This document shows positions 17,052 through 25,260 of a DNA stretch of 64,000 nucleotides, one piece after another. Made by a program: the position numbers and the translations under genes. The stretch is taken from positions 8,938,017-9,002,016 of the forward strand of contig NZ_JQML01000001.1 in NCBI RefSeq assembly GCF_000744705.1. The letters run 5' to 3'. Source of the DNA: Streptacidiphilus albus JL83 (lineage in GTDB: Bacteria > Actinomycetota > Actinomycetes > Streptomycetales > Streptomycetaceae). The notes beneath the pieces were generated by a model, which was not told where the DNA came from, made no database searches, and was given only the letters and a program-made list of their open reading frames with translations. Position 1 is the stretch's first letter, and every line of letters starts with the position of its first letter.

Positions 17052-18071
17052 CTACTGGGCGATCCGGCGCAGCATCGCGCGCGCGGCCAGGCCGCCGGCG
17101 TCGATGGCCACGCTCAGCTCCTGGGTGCCGGCCGGCTCGCTCGCCACGACCTGCTCCAGGACGGTCAGCGCGTCCAGGTCCTGCTGCACCACCTCCTGGT
17201 TCAGCGTCAGCAGCGTCTGGCCGACCGAGTCGGCGTCCAGGGCGAAGTCGCGGACCACGGCCCAGAAGTCCCAGGTGCTGTGCTCGGTCTCCGGGGTGAG
17301 CCCGTGCAGGATCTTCACGTGGGCGCCGCCCTCGTCGCCGCCGGTGCCGACCGGCGTCCCGTGCGGGGCGACCCGCACGTTGTTCACCCAGAAGGCGGGC
17401 GGTTGGAAGGCCACGTCCTGCCAGCGGTCGATCGGGGTGGTGAACCCGGTGGTCTTCTCGTAGAACGGCGGGCAGCCCACGGCCTCCATGTGGCGCGAGA
17501 ACTCGACCCGGTTCCGCTCCTCGTCGACCTGGGTGGTGAACGGCGTCCGGGCGATCTCCGGAGTGCCGATCAGGTCCGCGTGCAGGTACGTCTCGTGGGA
17601 CAGGTCCATCAGGTTGTCCACCAGCAGGCTGTAGCGGAACGGCGAGTACGCCATGTCCTCCACCGACGCCCAGGCCGGGTCGTCCAGCCAGTGCGCGTCC
17701 GGCACCAGGGCCGGGTCGGCGGCGTCCTGGTCGCCGATCCAGATCCAGATCCACTTGTCGCGCTCGACCAGCTGGTAGCGCGGCACCCGCGCGGTGCGCG
17801 GGACGCGGTCCTGGCCGGGCACGAAGGTGCAGGTGCCGGAGCAGTCGAAGACGAAGCCGTGGTAGCCGCACTCGATCGAGTCGTCCTGAAGCTTGCCCAG
17901 CGACAGCGGGTAGCGGCGGTGCACGCAGCGGTCGGCCAGGGCCACCGGCCGCCCGTCGCGGCCCCGGTAGAACACGACCGGCTCGCCGCAGATGGTCCGG
18001 CTCAACAGCTCCCTGCCCACCTCCTTGCTCCAGGCGGCGACATACCAGTAGTTCTGCGGAAACGCACTCAT
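17052..18071 (-). CDS. Rieske non-haem iron oxygenase, VanA-like
   Basis: 339 residues. The N-terminal Rieske centre is CVHRRYPLSLGK...CGYHGFVFD (CxH and CxxH). The mononuclear iron site is DNLMDLSHETYLHAD. The overall type matches vanillate O-demethylase oxygenase (VanA), whose relatives demethylate, hydroxylate or N-oxygenate aromatic or aliphatic substrates. It is the first gene of the operon, with ATG preceded by CAGGAGAGTTCG. As it sits opposite the aminohydroxybenzoate genes, an aryl substrate is plausible, but tailoring of the peptide is equally possible. Confidence 0.9.
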   Translation of the reverse strand: MSAFPQNYWYVAAWSKEVGRELLSRTICGEPVVFYRGRDGRPVALADRCVHRRYPLSLGKLQDDSIECGYHGFVFDCSGTCTFVPGQDRVPRTARVPRYQLVERDKWIWIWIGDQDAADPALVPDAHWLDDPAWASVEDMAYSPFRYSLLVDNLMDLSHETYLHADLIGTPEIARTPFTTQVDEERNRVEFSRHMEAVGCPPFYEKTTGFTTPIDRWQDVAFQPPAFWVNNVRVAPHGTPVGTGGDEGGAHVKILHGLTPETEHSTWDFWAVVRDFALDADSVGQTLLTLNQEVVQQDLDALTVLEQVVASEPAGTQELSVAIDAGGLAARAMLRRIAQ

Positions 18072-18193
18072 CGAACTCTCCTGAGATATCAGCGGATGTC
18101 GCGCGCAAGTAGTTTTCCGATCGGCGGCGGGGAAAGATCCGTCACCGGGAGAGGGCGGGAAGGCCGTGGTTCAGCGCAATTCGACAGTGACCA

Positions 18194-18221
18194 ACAATAC
18201 GTTCGCCGGGCACCCTGTCAA
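18194..18221 (-). promoter_or_regulatory. Promoter of the Rieske-NRPS-ATP-grasp operon
   Basis: On the minus strand TTGACA (18221-18216), a 16-bp spacer and TATTGT (18199-18194), about 120 nt upstream of the Rieske start. Upstream and overlapping the -35 are three TTGA-containing direct repeats (TTGAGC, TTGACC, TTGACA) spaced 8 and 10 bp, a possible SARP-type activator site. Assignment is by inspection only. Confidence 0.55.
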
Positions 18222-18260
18222 TCACGGTCAACTGCTCAACCCATAGTCGGCGGGCGGACC

Positions 18261-18290
18261 TTGACATGCGCGAACCTTTCCCGGTTCGAT
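18261..18290 (+). promoter_or_regulatory. Promoter of the griI-griH pair
   Basis: TTGACA at 18261, an 18-bp spacer and TTCGAT at 18285, about 120 nt before the griI start. The inverted repeat CGAACC-N6-GGTTCG (18271-18288) lies across the spacer and -10, so a repressor or activator could bind here. It diverges from the operon promoter 40 bp away, so both halves of the cluster could be co-regulated. Confidence 0.5.
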
Positions 18291-18409
18291 GAGGCGAGTC
18301 CCGTTGATCAGGCCATCTGCCGCAGTTCTGGGACGTTCTCCGTTCCGCTGTCGTCGCGGCACGGCCCGGGTGCGCCAGAGCGGCCGTATCCGCCGTGAGA
18401 GGAATCGCC

Positions 18410-19282
18410 ATGGAAGGGATCCAACATTTCCCGGGAAAGAGCCTGAGGCTGGGCCGCCTCATCAATCCACTGTCCGGCCGGACGTTCGTGGTTCCGCTTG
18501 ACCACTCGCTCGCCGACGGCCCGATCGCCTCCGCCCCGGCTCTTCGCGACATCGCCCGTGCCGTGTCCCGCAACGGCGGCGACGCGCTGCTGGTCCACAA
18601 GGGCCGGATGCGGTTCCTGCCGACCGACGTGCTGCGCGGCACCGCACTGGTGATCCACCTGAACGGCATCACCCGGCACGCCCCCGACGCCAACGCCAAG
18701 GTCCGGCTCGCCGAGGTCGAGGAGGCCCTGGAGCTGGGGGCCGACGCGGTCAGCATCCACGTCAACATGGGCTCCGACACCGAGGCGGAGCAGCTGGGCG
18801 ACCTGGCCAGGGCCGCCGAGGGCTGCACCCGCTGGGGGCTGCCGCTGATCGCCATGGTCTATCCGCGCGGACCGCGGATGGGCGACCCGACCGACCCCGA
18901 GCTGGTCGCGCACGCCGCCAACCTCGCCGCCGACCTGGGCGCCGACATCGCCAAGGTCCCCTACACCGGCTCGCCGACCACCATGGCCGAGGTGGTGCGC
19001 AGCTGCCCGATCGGCATCATCACGGCCGGCGGCGCCCCGGTGGGTGACCGTCAACTGACCCGCACCGTAGGCGAGGTGGTGGCCAGTGGCGCCCTGGGCG
19101 TGGCCATGGGGCGCAATGTCTGGTCCTCGCCGGACGTCGCCGCCACCGTGCGGCTGGTCGCCGACGCCCTGCACCTGCCCACCGCCGGCCGCACCGCCCT
19201 GCCCGCCCCGGCGGGCGCCCACGACCCCGCGCAGCCCGAACGGGCGCTCGCGGCGCCCCACCCCGTACCCGCCCGGACCTGA
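18410..19282 (+). CDS. griI: GriI-like 2-amino-4,5-dihydroxy-6-oxo-7-(phosphonooxy)heptanoate synthase
   Basis: Class I aldolase of the DhnA/AroA' family, 290 residues. The Streptomyces griseus homologue GriI joins aspartate semialdehyde and dihydroxyacetone phosphate to a C7 compound. Visible features are VPLDHSLADGPI, DALLVHKGRMR, the GADAVSIHVNMGS strand and the phosphate-binding ASGALGVAMGRNVW. The start chosen is ATG at 18410 after GAGAGGAATCGCC; a GTG at 18395 is possible. It is 24 bp upstream of griH and divergent from the NRPS operon. Confidence 0.88.
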   Translation: MEGIQHFPGKSLRLGRLINPLSGRTFVVPLDHSLADGPIASAPALRDIARAVSRNGGDALLVHKGRMRFLPTDVLRGTALVIHLNGITRHAPDANAKVRLAEVEEALELGADAVSIHVNMGSDTEAEQLGDLARAAEGCTRWGLPLIAMVYPRGPRMGDPTDPELVAHAANLAADLGADIAKVPYTGSPTTMAEVVRSCPIGIITAGGAPVGDRQLTRTVGEVVASGALGVAMGRNVWSSPDVAATVRLVADALHLPTAGRTALPAPAGAHDPAQPERALAAPHPVPART

Positions 19283-19306
19283 CCGCCTATCACCGAGGAG
19301 TACGCA

Positions 19307-20416
19307 GTGAAGATCACCTGGATCGACGTCCGCGGGCTGAAGGACCTCACCGCCCCCGTGATCGAGGAAGCCGTGCACATCGGCGTGGACGGATTCGTCT
19401 CCGACGACCCGGAGCTGCTGGCCACCATCCCGCCGTCCAAGCGCCGGATCGGCCTGATCCTGCCCGGCACCCCGCAGGCCGCGGCCGAGAAGCTGGCCCA
19501 GACCGCCGACCTGCTGATCGTCGACCACACCCTGACCGGGATCTACGAGCCGGCCTCGCCCGACGCCGAGAAGGGCGTCTACGTCACCGTCACCGGCGAG
19601 GAGTCCCTCGCGGTGGCCTGCACCGTGGCCGCCACCGCTCCCTGGACCCTGGTGGAGTTCCAGCAGGACCCCAGCAAGATCCCGCTGGAGATCCTGCTCG
19701 GCGCCACCGACAAGGCCAAGGGCAACCTGGTCACGGTCGTCACCGACCTGGAGGACGCCGAGATCACGCTCACCGTGCTGGAGCGCGGCCCGGACGGCAT
19801 GCTGCTGCGGCCGGACACCGTCGGCGAGGCCACCGCGCTGGTCGAGATCAGCCAGGAGACCACCGAGCAACTGCAGTTGGAGCACCTGACGGTGACCCGG
19901 CTGTCCCATGTCGGCCTCGGCGACCGGGTCTGCGTCGACACCTGCACCCACTTCAAGCAGAACGAGGGCATCCTGGTCGGCTCGCACGCCACCGGCATGA
20001 TCCTGGTCAGCAGCGAGACCCACCCGCTGCCCTACATGCCCACCCGGCCCTTCCGGGTCAACGCCGCCGCGCTGCACTCCTACAGCCTCACGCCGGCCAA
20101 CCGGACCCGCTACCTGGCCGAACTGCGCTCCGGCTCCGAACTGCTGGCCGTCGACACCGAGGGCCGGACCCGGCGCGTGGTGGTCGGCCGGATCAAGATG
20201 GAGAGCCGTCCGCTGCTCCTGATCGAGGCCGAGTCGCCCACGGGCGGCAAGGTCAACGTCATCTGCCAGGACGACTGGCACGTGCGGGTGCTCGGCCCCG
20301 GCGGCAGCGTCCACAACATCACCGAGCTCAAGGCAGGCGACGTCATCCTCGGCTACGCCCTCACCGACCAGCGCCACGTCGGCTACCCGATCCGGGAGTT
20401 CCTGCACGAGCAGTGA
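19307..20416 (+). CDS. griH: GriH-like 3-amino-4-hydroxybenzoate synthase (DHQ synthase II family)
   Basis: 369 residues matching the 3-dehydroquinate synthase II (AroB') family. In grixazone biosynthesis GriH converts the GriI product to 3-amino-4-hydroxybenzoic acid. Characteristic stretches are KITWIDVRGLKD at the N-terminus, LVEISQETTEQLQLE, VGSHATGMILVSSETH, and RPFRVNAAALHSY. The GTG start is preceded by GAGGAGTACGCA. A hairpin follows the stop. With GriI this is a complete shikimate-independent aminohydroxybenzoate route; in this window the acid could be a building block for the ATP-grasp or acyl-AMP ligase. Confidence 0.9.
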   Translation: MKITWIDVRGLKDLTAPVIEEAVHIGVDGFVSDDPELLATIPPSKRRIGLILPGTPQAAAEKLAQTADLLIVDHTLTGIYEPASPDAEKGVYVTVTGEESLAVACTVAATAPWTLVEFQQDPSKIPLEILLGATDKAKGNLVTVVTDLEDAEITLTVLERGPDGMLLRPDTVGEATALVEISQETTEQLQLEHLTVTRLSHVGLGDRVCVDTCTHFKQNEGILVGSHATGMILVSSETHPLPYMPTRPFRVNAAALHSYSLTPANRTRYLAELRSGSELLAVDTEGRTRRVVVGRIKMESRPLLLIEAESPTGGKVNVICQDDWHVRVLGPGGSVHNITELKAGDVILGYALTDQRHVGYPIREFLHEQ

Positions 20417-20432
20417 CCTCCCCGCCCCGACC

Positions 20433-20466
20433 CGGCCCCCACGACCGCATCCGGCCGTGGGGGCCG
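20433..20466 (+). terminator. Hairpin terminator after griH
   Basis: CGGCCCCCACG / CGTGGGGGCCG, a perfect 11-bp stem with a 12-nt loop, 17 bp after the griH stop. The following 480 bp up to the activator gene hold no gene that I can support. Confidence 0.75.
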
Positions 20467-20946
20467 GCACCATTGCGGGGCCCGCCGCGCGCGTTCAACT
20501 GCTCGGGAAAGGACACTTGAACACATGTCCGACGAGCACGACGGGCCGTCGGCCCGGTACCGTCGCACCCGGCCCGCCGCGGCCGGCGCACCGCCCCGGC
20601 GGAACAGTGACAGCGGCCTGCGGCACCGATACTGTTGAATTCCGTGCACCCCTCCCGATATACGCGGGAACGGAAAGCGTGCCCGGACATTCGAAAAGAG
20701 GCGTCCCCCGCCGGACCGGATTCGGTCCGGACCAGCGAGTGCAACGGCGCGTCCGTCGAACACTTCCCCCGCAGCGGCACGGAATTCGCGAAGAACCATT
20801 TCCGGAGAACAGCGCCGCAGTACCCGGAGACGACGACGCCCCTCTTCTCCCTCCCTGTGCAGAGCATTTCTCCGCCAAAGCCGCGGCCGGCGCGGGGAAA
20901 TCGATACAGGAGCGGACGGAACAGTACTTCAGGAGGCGAATCACCC

Positions 20947-22926
20947 ATGGCGACCGCGGGAGCGACGCTGCACATCCAGCTCCTAGGGCCGGTCCGGGCC
21001 TGGCGGAACGGGGCGGAGGTGGCCCTGGGCCCGCCCAAGCAGCGGGCTGTGCTGGGCCTGCTGGCGAGCCGGGCCGGCGATGTGGTGGGCGTCGACCACC
21101 TCGTCAACGCGGTATGGGGCAGCGCGGGACCGGCGACCGCCCCCAACGGCGTCCACACCTATGTCGCGGGCCTGCGCCGGGTCCTGGAGCCCGGACGCGG
21201 CAGACGGGCCGCGGGCACGGTGATCACCTCCGAATCCGGCGGCTACTGCCTGCGCCTGGACCCCGCGCAGGTGGACGCCGCCCGCTTCGTCCAGTGCCTG
21301 GCCCAGGCCCGCAAGTCCCTGGGCGACGCCGGCACCGAGGCGACACTGCAGCTGTACGAGCAGGCCCTGTCGCTCTGGCACGGCGAGGCCCTGCACGGAG
21401 TCCCCGGGCCCTTCGCCGTGATGGAACGCACCCGGATGCGGGACCTGCGGCTGACGGCCGTCGAGGAGTGGGCCGTCGACATGCTGGCGGTCGGACGCCA
21501 CGCCGAGCTGATCACCGATCTCACCGGCGCGGTCAGTGAGGAGCCCCTGCGGGAGCGACTGCGCTGGCTGCTGATCGAAGCGCTGCGCCGCAGCGGGCGC
21601 CAGGCCCACGCCCTGCGGATCTACGAGGAGACCCGGGAACTGCTGCGCCGGGAACTGGGCATAGAGCCCGGCGGAGACCTGCGCAGCCTCTACCAGCAGA
21701 TCCTCACCGGGCGCCCCGAGCTGCGCCCGCCCGGCGGCGACAGCGCGCCGGTCCTGCTCGCGGGCCGGCGCACCGTGCTGCACGGCGCCCCCAAGCCGGC
21801 CCAACTCCCGCCCCTGGCACGCGGTTTCGTCGGCAGGACCGAGGAGCTGGGCTGGCTGGAGACGCTGGTGACCAGCGAGAGCGCGCCGGACGGCGCCACC
21901 ACCCCGGTGGCGGTGGTCGACGGCCCGGCCGGTGCGGGCAAGTCGGCGTTCGTCCTGCAACTGGCACACCGGCTGATCGACCGCTACCCCGACGGCCAGC
22001 TGTACGTGGACCTGCGCGGCAGCAGGCCCGAGGGCCGGACGGTCAGCGCCGGGGACGCCCTGGGCCAGCTCCTGGGCAGCCTGGGCGTGGACGGCGCCCG
22101 TCTCCCCCCGGTCCCGGCCGCCCGCGCCGCCCTCTACCGCAGCCTGCTGCACGGCCGGCGGATGCTGGTCGTCCTCGACGACGCCTACAGCGCCGACCAG
22201 TTGCGGCCGCTGATCCCGCGCGGCTCCTCCGTCGTCCTGGCCACCAGTCGGCAGCGCCTGAGCGGACTGGCCGCGCGCGACGGCGCGCACCTGCTCACCA
22301 TCGGACCCCTGGCCGACCCGGAGGCCGGGCAGCTGCTGGCCGACCTCAGCGGCGGACGCCTGCTCCGGCCGGACGCGGCCACCGCCCGCCTGGTGGCGCA
22401 CTGCGGGGGACTGCCGCTGGCACTGCGCATCGTCGCGGAGGGGCTGCGGGCCAACCCCGGCACCCCGCTGGGCACACTGGTCGAGCAGTACGCGGCCGAA
22501 CGCGGCCGGCTCGACCTGCTCACGGTGAAGGACGACACGGCGGCCAGCATGCGCAGCGTCTTCGACGCCTCCTACCAGGCCCTGCCCGCCGAGGCCGCCC
22601 GGATGTTCCGTCACCTGGGCCTCTACAGCGGACCGCTGACGGTGGAGACGGCCGCGACGCTCGCGGGCACGGACCGCGACACCGCCCACGAGCTGCTCTC
22701 GCTGCTGGTCGCCAACCACCTGCTGGAGGAGGGGCCGGACGACCGGTACCACTTCCACTCGCTGATCGGCATCTACGCCGCCGAGTGCGCGGAGCACGAG
22801 CCGGCGGCCCGCCGCCAGGAGGCCCTGGCCCGGCTGGGCCGGTCGTCGGCACAGGCGGCCGACGGCGCGTCCGGGGTGGCTCACGCCGGGTCGGCGCAGC
22901 CCGGGCCGGGCAGCATGGCACGGTGA
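20947..22926 (+). CDS. AfsR/SARP-type transcriptional activator with NB-ARC domain
   Basis: 659 residues. Residues 5-100 form an OmpR-type winged helix (LHIQLLGPVRAWRNG...), followed by the bacterial transcriptional activation domain to about 255 (LRRELGIEPG). Then comes an NB-ARC ATPase with P-loop GPAGAGKSAF, Walker B-like MLVVLDDAY and GGLPLALRI. The C-terminal TPR region of full AfsR is absent. Start ATG at 20947 follows AGGAGGCGAATCACCC. The upstream in-frame extension is low-quality sequence and is not used. It is the likely pathway activator for the divergent promoters near 18.2 kb, by analogy with cluster-linked SARPs. Confidence 0.88.
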   Translation: MATAGATLHIQLLGPVRAWRNGAEVALGPPKQRAVLGLLASRAGDVVGVDHLVNAVWGSAGPATAPNGVHTYVAGLRRVLEPGRGRRAAGTVITSESGGYCLRLDPAQVDAARFVQCLAQARKSLGDAGTEATLQLYEQALSLWHGEALHGVPGPFAVMERTRMRDLRLTAVEEWAVDMLAVGRHAELITDLTGAVSEEPLRERLRWLLIEALRRSGRQAHALRIYEETRELLRRELGIEPGGDLRSLYQQILTGRPELRPPGGDSAPVLLAGRRTVLHGAPKPAQLPPLARGFVGRTEELGWLETLVTSESAPDGATTPVAVVDGPAGAGKSAFVLQLAHRLIDRYPDGQLYVDLRGSRPEGRTVSAGDALGQLLGSLGVDGARLPPVPAARAALYRSLLHGRRMLVVLDDAYSADQLRPLIPRGSSVVLATSRQRLSGLAARDGAHLLTIGPLADPEAGQLLADLSGGRLLRPDAATARLVAHCGGLPLALRIVAEGLRANPGTPLGTLVEQYAAERGRLDLLTVKDDTAASMRSVFDASYQALPAEAARMFRHLGLYSGPLTVETAATLAGTDRDTAHELLSLLVANHLLEEGPDDRYHFHSLIGIYAAECAEHEPAARRQEALARLGRSSAQAADGASGVAHAGSAQPGPGSMAR

Positions 22927-23028
22927 ACGGCGGCATGGGACGGTGAACGGCAGCGTCGCACGGTGAACGCGCGGCGGGCCGGGACCAAGCACCGGCGGCC
23001 GCACAGGAGTGCCAACAGGGAGGAACCC

Positions 23029-23373
23029 ATGGAACCCAGGCTCGGTCCCACAGCCCGGCTCATCCCAGACGGGCGGCTGTTCGTTCCGGTACGGCCGCGC
23101 CGGGGCGGCCGACTCCTCAGACTCTTCCAGACCCCGCTCGGCGGCCGGACCGTCGTCGGCTTCACCTCGCAGGCCCGGCTGGCCACGGCGTTGGGCGAGG
23201 ACCAGGCCTGGGTGGAGCTGGCCGAGCCGGCGCTGCGGGCGCTGGCCGAGCCGCTGGGGGTGAGCTGCCTGATCATCGACCCCCACCTGGTGGCCCGCCC
23301 GGTCGCCGCCGACACCGCGCCGCTGGCCCCGGTCCGGTTGGAACTGGGGGCACTTGAGGCGCTGGAGGCCTAG
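23029..23373 (+). CDS. SAV_915-like small protein
   Basis: 114 residues. The segments LFVPVRPRRGGRLLRLFQTPLGG, VGFTSQARL and ALAEPLGVSCLIIDPHL match the short actinobacterial SAV_915 type often found near regulators and secondary metabolism genes; its biochemical role is not known to me. The ATG is preceded by AGGGAGGAACCC. An upstream in-frame ATG at 22963 is less well supported. It lies 103 bp after the activator gene and may be co-transcribed. Confidence 0.65.
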   Translation: MEPRLGPTARLIPDGRLFVPVRPRRGGRLLRLFQTPLGGRTVVGFTSQARLATALGEDQAWVELAEPALRALAEPLGVSCLIIDPHLVARPVAADTAPLAPVRLELGALEALEA

Positions 23374-23377
23374 GCCC

Positions 23378-23420
23378 GGGCGGCGGTCCGGGTCGCGGTG
23401 CGGGGCCCGGACCGCCGCCC
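23378..23420. terminator. Bidirectional hairpin terminator
   Basis: Perfect 15-bp stem GGGCGGCGGTCCGGG / CCCGGACCGCCGCCC with a 13-nt loop, between the convergent SAV_915-like gene and the aminotransferase gene. Confidence 0.8.
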
Positions 23421-23467
23421 CGACCGCCGCCCTGACCAGGGCCCGCCTGCCCCGGCCTGACCCGGGC

Positions 23468-24613
23468 TCAGCCCACGGCCTCGCGCATCCGGCCCAGGAT
23501 GTCCCGCAGGACGGCCGGGGAGGTGGCGAAGTTCAGCCGGACGAAGCCCTCGCCGCCGGGCCCGAAGGCGCGGCCGTCGTTCAGCAGCACCCGGGCCTTC
23601 TCCAGGAAGAACGTGTGCGGGTCGGTGCCCAGGTCCAGGGCGCGGCAGTCCAGCCAGGCCAGGAAGGAGCCCTGCGGGACGCGGTAGCCGATGCCCGGCG
23701 GCAGTTCCTCGCCGACCAGCGCGGCGTTCCGCTCCAGGACCGGCCGGAGCTGGGCGAGCCAGGAGTCGCCCTCGCGCCAGGCCGCCAGGGTCGCGGCCAC
23801 CCCGAAGTTGTTCGGCTCGCCGTACAGGTGCGACGGCTGTGCCAGGGCCGTGCGGATCCCGGCCGCACCGACGTGGGCGACGGCGCAGCGCGCTCCGGGC
23901 ACGTTGAACGCCTTGGTCGCGGAGGTCAGCGTGACCGTCCTCGCGGCGACCTCCGGCGACAGGGAGGCGAACGGGATGTGCCGGTACGGTCCGTGGACGA
24001 GGTCGGCGTGGATCTCGTCGGAGACCACCAGCAGGTCGTGCCGCAGGGCCAGTTCGGCCAGGGACTCCAGCTCCGGCCGGCGCAGCACCCGACCGGTGGG
24101 GTTGTGCGGGTTGACCAGCAGCAGCACCCGGCAGCCGCCCTCGGCCAGCTCCCGGTCGAACCGGTCGGCGTCGAAGGCCCAGCCCTCGTCCTGCAGGACG
24201 TACGGCACCGGGAGCAGGCGCCGCTCCATACCGGCCACCGTCGCCAGGAACGGCGGGTAGGTCGGGGTGTGCACCGCGACGGCGTCACCGGGCCGGGTCG
24301 CGGCCAGCAGCACGGCCTGCAGCCCTTGGTTGATGTCGGTGAACTCCCTGACCTGGGCGGGGTCGGCGTCCCAGCCGTAGCGCTCGCGCATGCGCTCGGC
24401 GAACGCGGCCCGCAGCGGGATCTGTTCGGGGCGCCCGTCCCACGCGGGGTACCCCAGGTCCTCCTCCACGCACCGCAGCAGGGCCTCGCGCACGGCAGGG
24501 GCCGGCGGGAAGTCCATCTCCGCGATCCAGGCCGGGAGCACGCCCGGCTCGGCCCGGCTCCACTTCACTCCCGGGCGACGGGCCAACGATGAGGGGTCGA
24601 CGTCGTCGAACAC
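23468..24613 (-). CDS. MalY/PatB-family PLP enzyme
   Basis: Fold-type I PLP protein of 381 residues, like MalY/PatB cystathionine beta-lyases and class I/II aminotransferases. Seen: WIAEMDFPPAPAV at the N-terminus, LLVNPHNPTGRVL, DEIHADLVH (PLP-ring aspartate) and the Schiff-base lysine in TSATKAFNVPG. Its relation to the cluster is uncertain. It might supply sulfur or amino-acid intermediates, but it may simply be a neighbour, as it is separated by a strong hairpin and has its own upstream region. Confidence 0.85.
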   Translation of the reverse strand: MFDDVDPSSLARRPGVKWSRAEPGVLPAWIAEMDFPPAPAVREALLRCVEEDLGYPAWDGRPEQIPLRAAFAERMRERYGWDADPAQVREFTDINQGLQAVLLAATRPGDAVAVHTPTYPPFLATVAGMERRLLPVPYVLQDEGWAFDADRFDRELAEGGCRVLLLVNPHNPTGRVLRRPELESLAELALRHDLLVVSDEIHADLVHGPYRHIPFASLSPEVAARTVTLTSATKAFNVPGARCAVAHVGAAGIRTALAQPSHLYGEPNNFGVAATLAAWREGDSWLAQLRPVLERNAALVGEELPPGIGYRVPQGSFLAWLDCRALDLGTDPHTFFLEKARVLLNDGRAFGPGGEGFVRLNFATSPAVLRDILGRMREAVG

Positions 24614-25221
24614 GGCTTGCTCCTGTCTCTGTCGGAATCACCACCCAGCCGCTCCGGCCGGTTCCCAACACCCTTGCGGGCCAGGCCCGTTCCCGCCAGG
24701 CCCGGTGCGAGCGGCGCTGCACGGGCCCGCTCGTCAAGATCCGGACCCAACATACCCCGGCACCTGCGGCCGGTGCCCCTCCGTGAGGGTGAGCGCTGGT
24801 GATAGGACCCCTGGTCTCCTGGCTCCTGGCTCCGCCGAGCCGCCGAGGGCCCGGCCACAGCCCGCCAGGGCCCGGGCACAGCCCGGAAGAAGAACAGACC
24901 AATCGGTCTTCAACTCTGTGCGGTCGGGAATCCTCACGAAGCCCCACCGTTCAAGGAGCCCCTCCGGGCGGCGCTTGCCCGGCGCTGCTGGCCGTGGTGG
25001 CGAAAACGCCGGAGTGGGCGCCAAAAAGCGCTGTGAGATGGGTAGTTGATGCTGGCGCGGGTCTCTGTGACGCAGGAGGACGGCCCCGGCGACCGCGAGT
25101 CGGCCCGCACGGGCCACCGGGCGGCCCCGCGTAGGGCGCTCCGGCAGAGGAAGGGCCAGAAACAGTCTGCCAACCCAGCATTATTAATCAGGACAGTCGG
25201 TATAGTTCTCGACGGCGCCAG
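24614..25221. other. Long intergenic region, no gene supported
   Basis: About 600 bp between the divergent MalY-like and StrR-like genes. I see no protein with coding character or family resemblance. It contains one palindrome (24896-24909) and a locally AT-rich stretch (cattattaatcagg, about 25180) that may belong to the StrR-like promoter. Confidence 0.5.
24896..24909. promoter_or_regulatory. Palindrome AGACC-N4-GGTCT
   Basis: AGACCAATCGGTCT is a short palindrome of the kind bound by TetR-family regulators. It lies between the divergent MalY-like and StrR-like genes, about 285 bp from the MalY-like start. No cognate regulator is adjacent. Confidence 0.4.
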
Positions 25222-25241
25222 CGAACCGACCCCGAACCGAC
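25222..25241 (+). promoter_or_regulatory. Direct repeat CGAACCGAC at 11-bp spacing
   Basis: Two perfect CGAACCGAC units start at 25222 and 25233. An 11-bp period of short heptamer-like units is the known layout of SARP binding sites. CGAACC also occurs as an inverted repeat in the griI promoter. The site is very close to the start codon, so it might instead act on a leaderless transcript or be chance. Confidence 0.35.
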
Positions 25242-25260
25242 GATGCCTGAGGAGGCGCTG

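Noticed and set aside
20635..20946. N-terminal extension of the SARP activator from an ATG at 20635
   Set aside because: The extension has no family similarity and low-complexity composition; ATG 20947 has a strong SD and begins right at the conserved domain.
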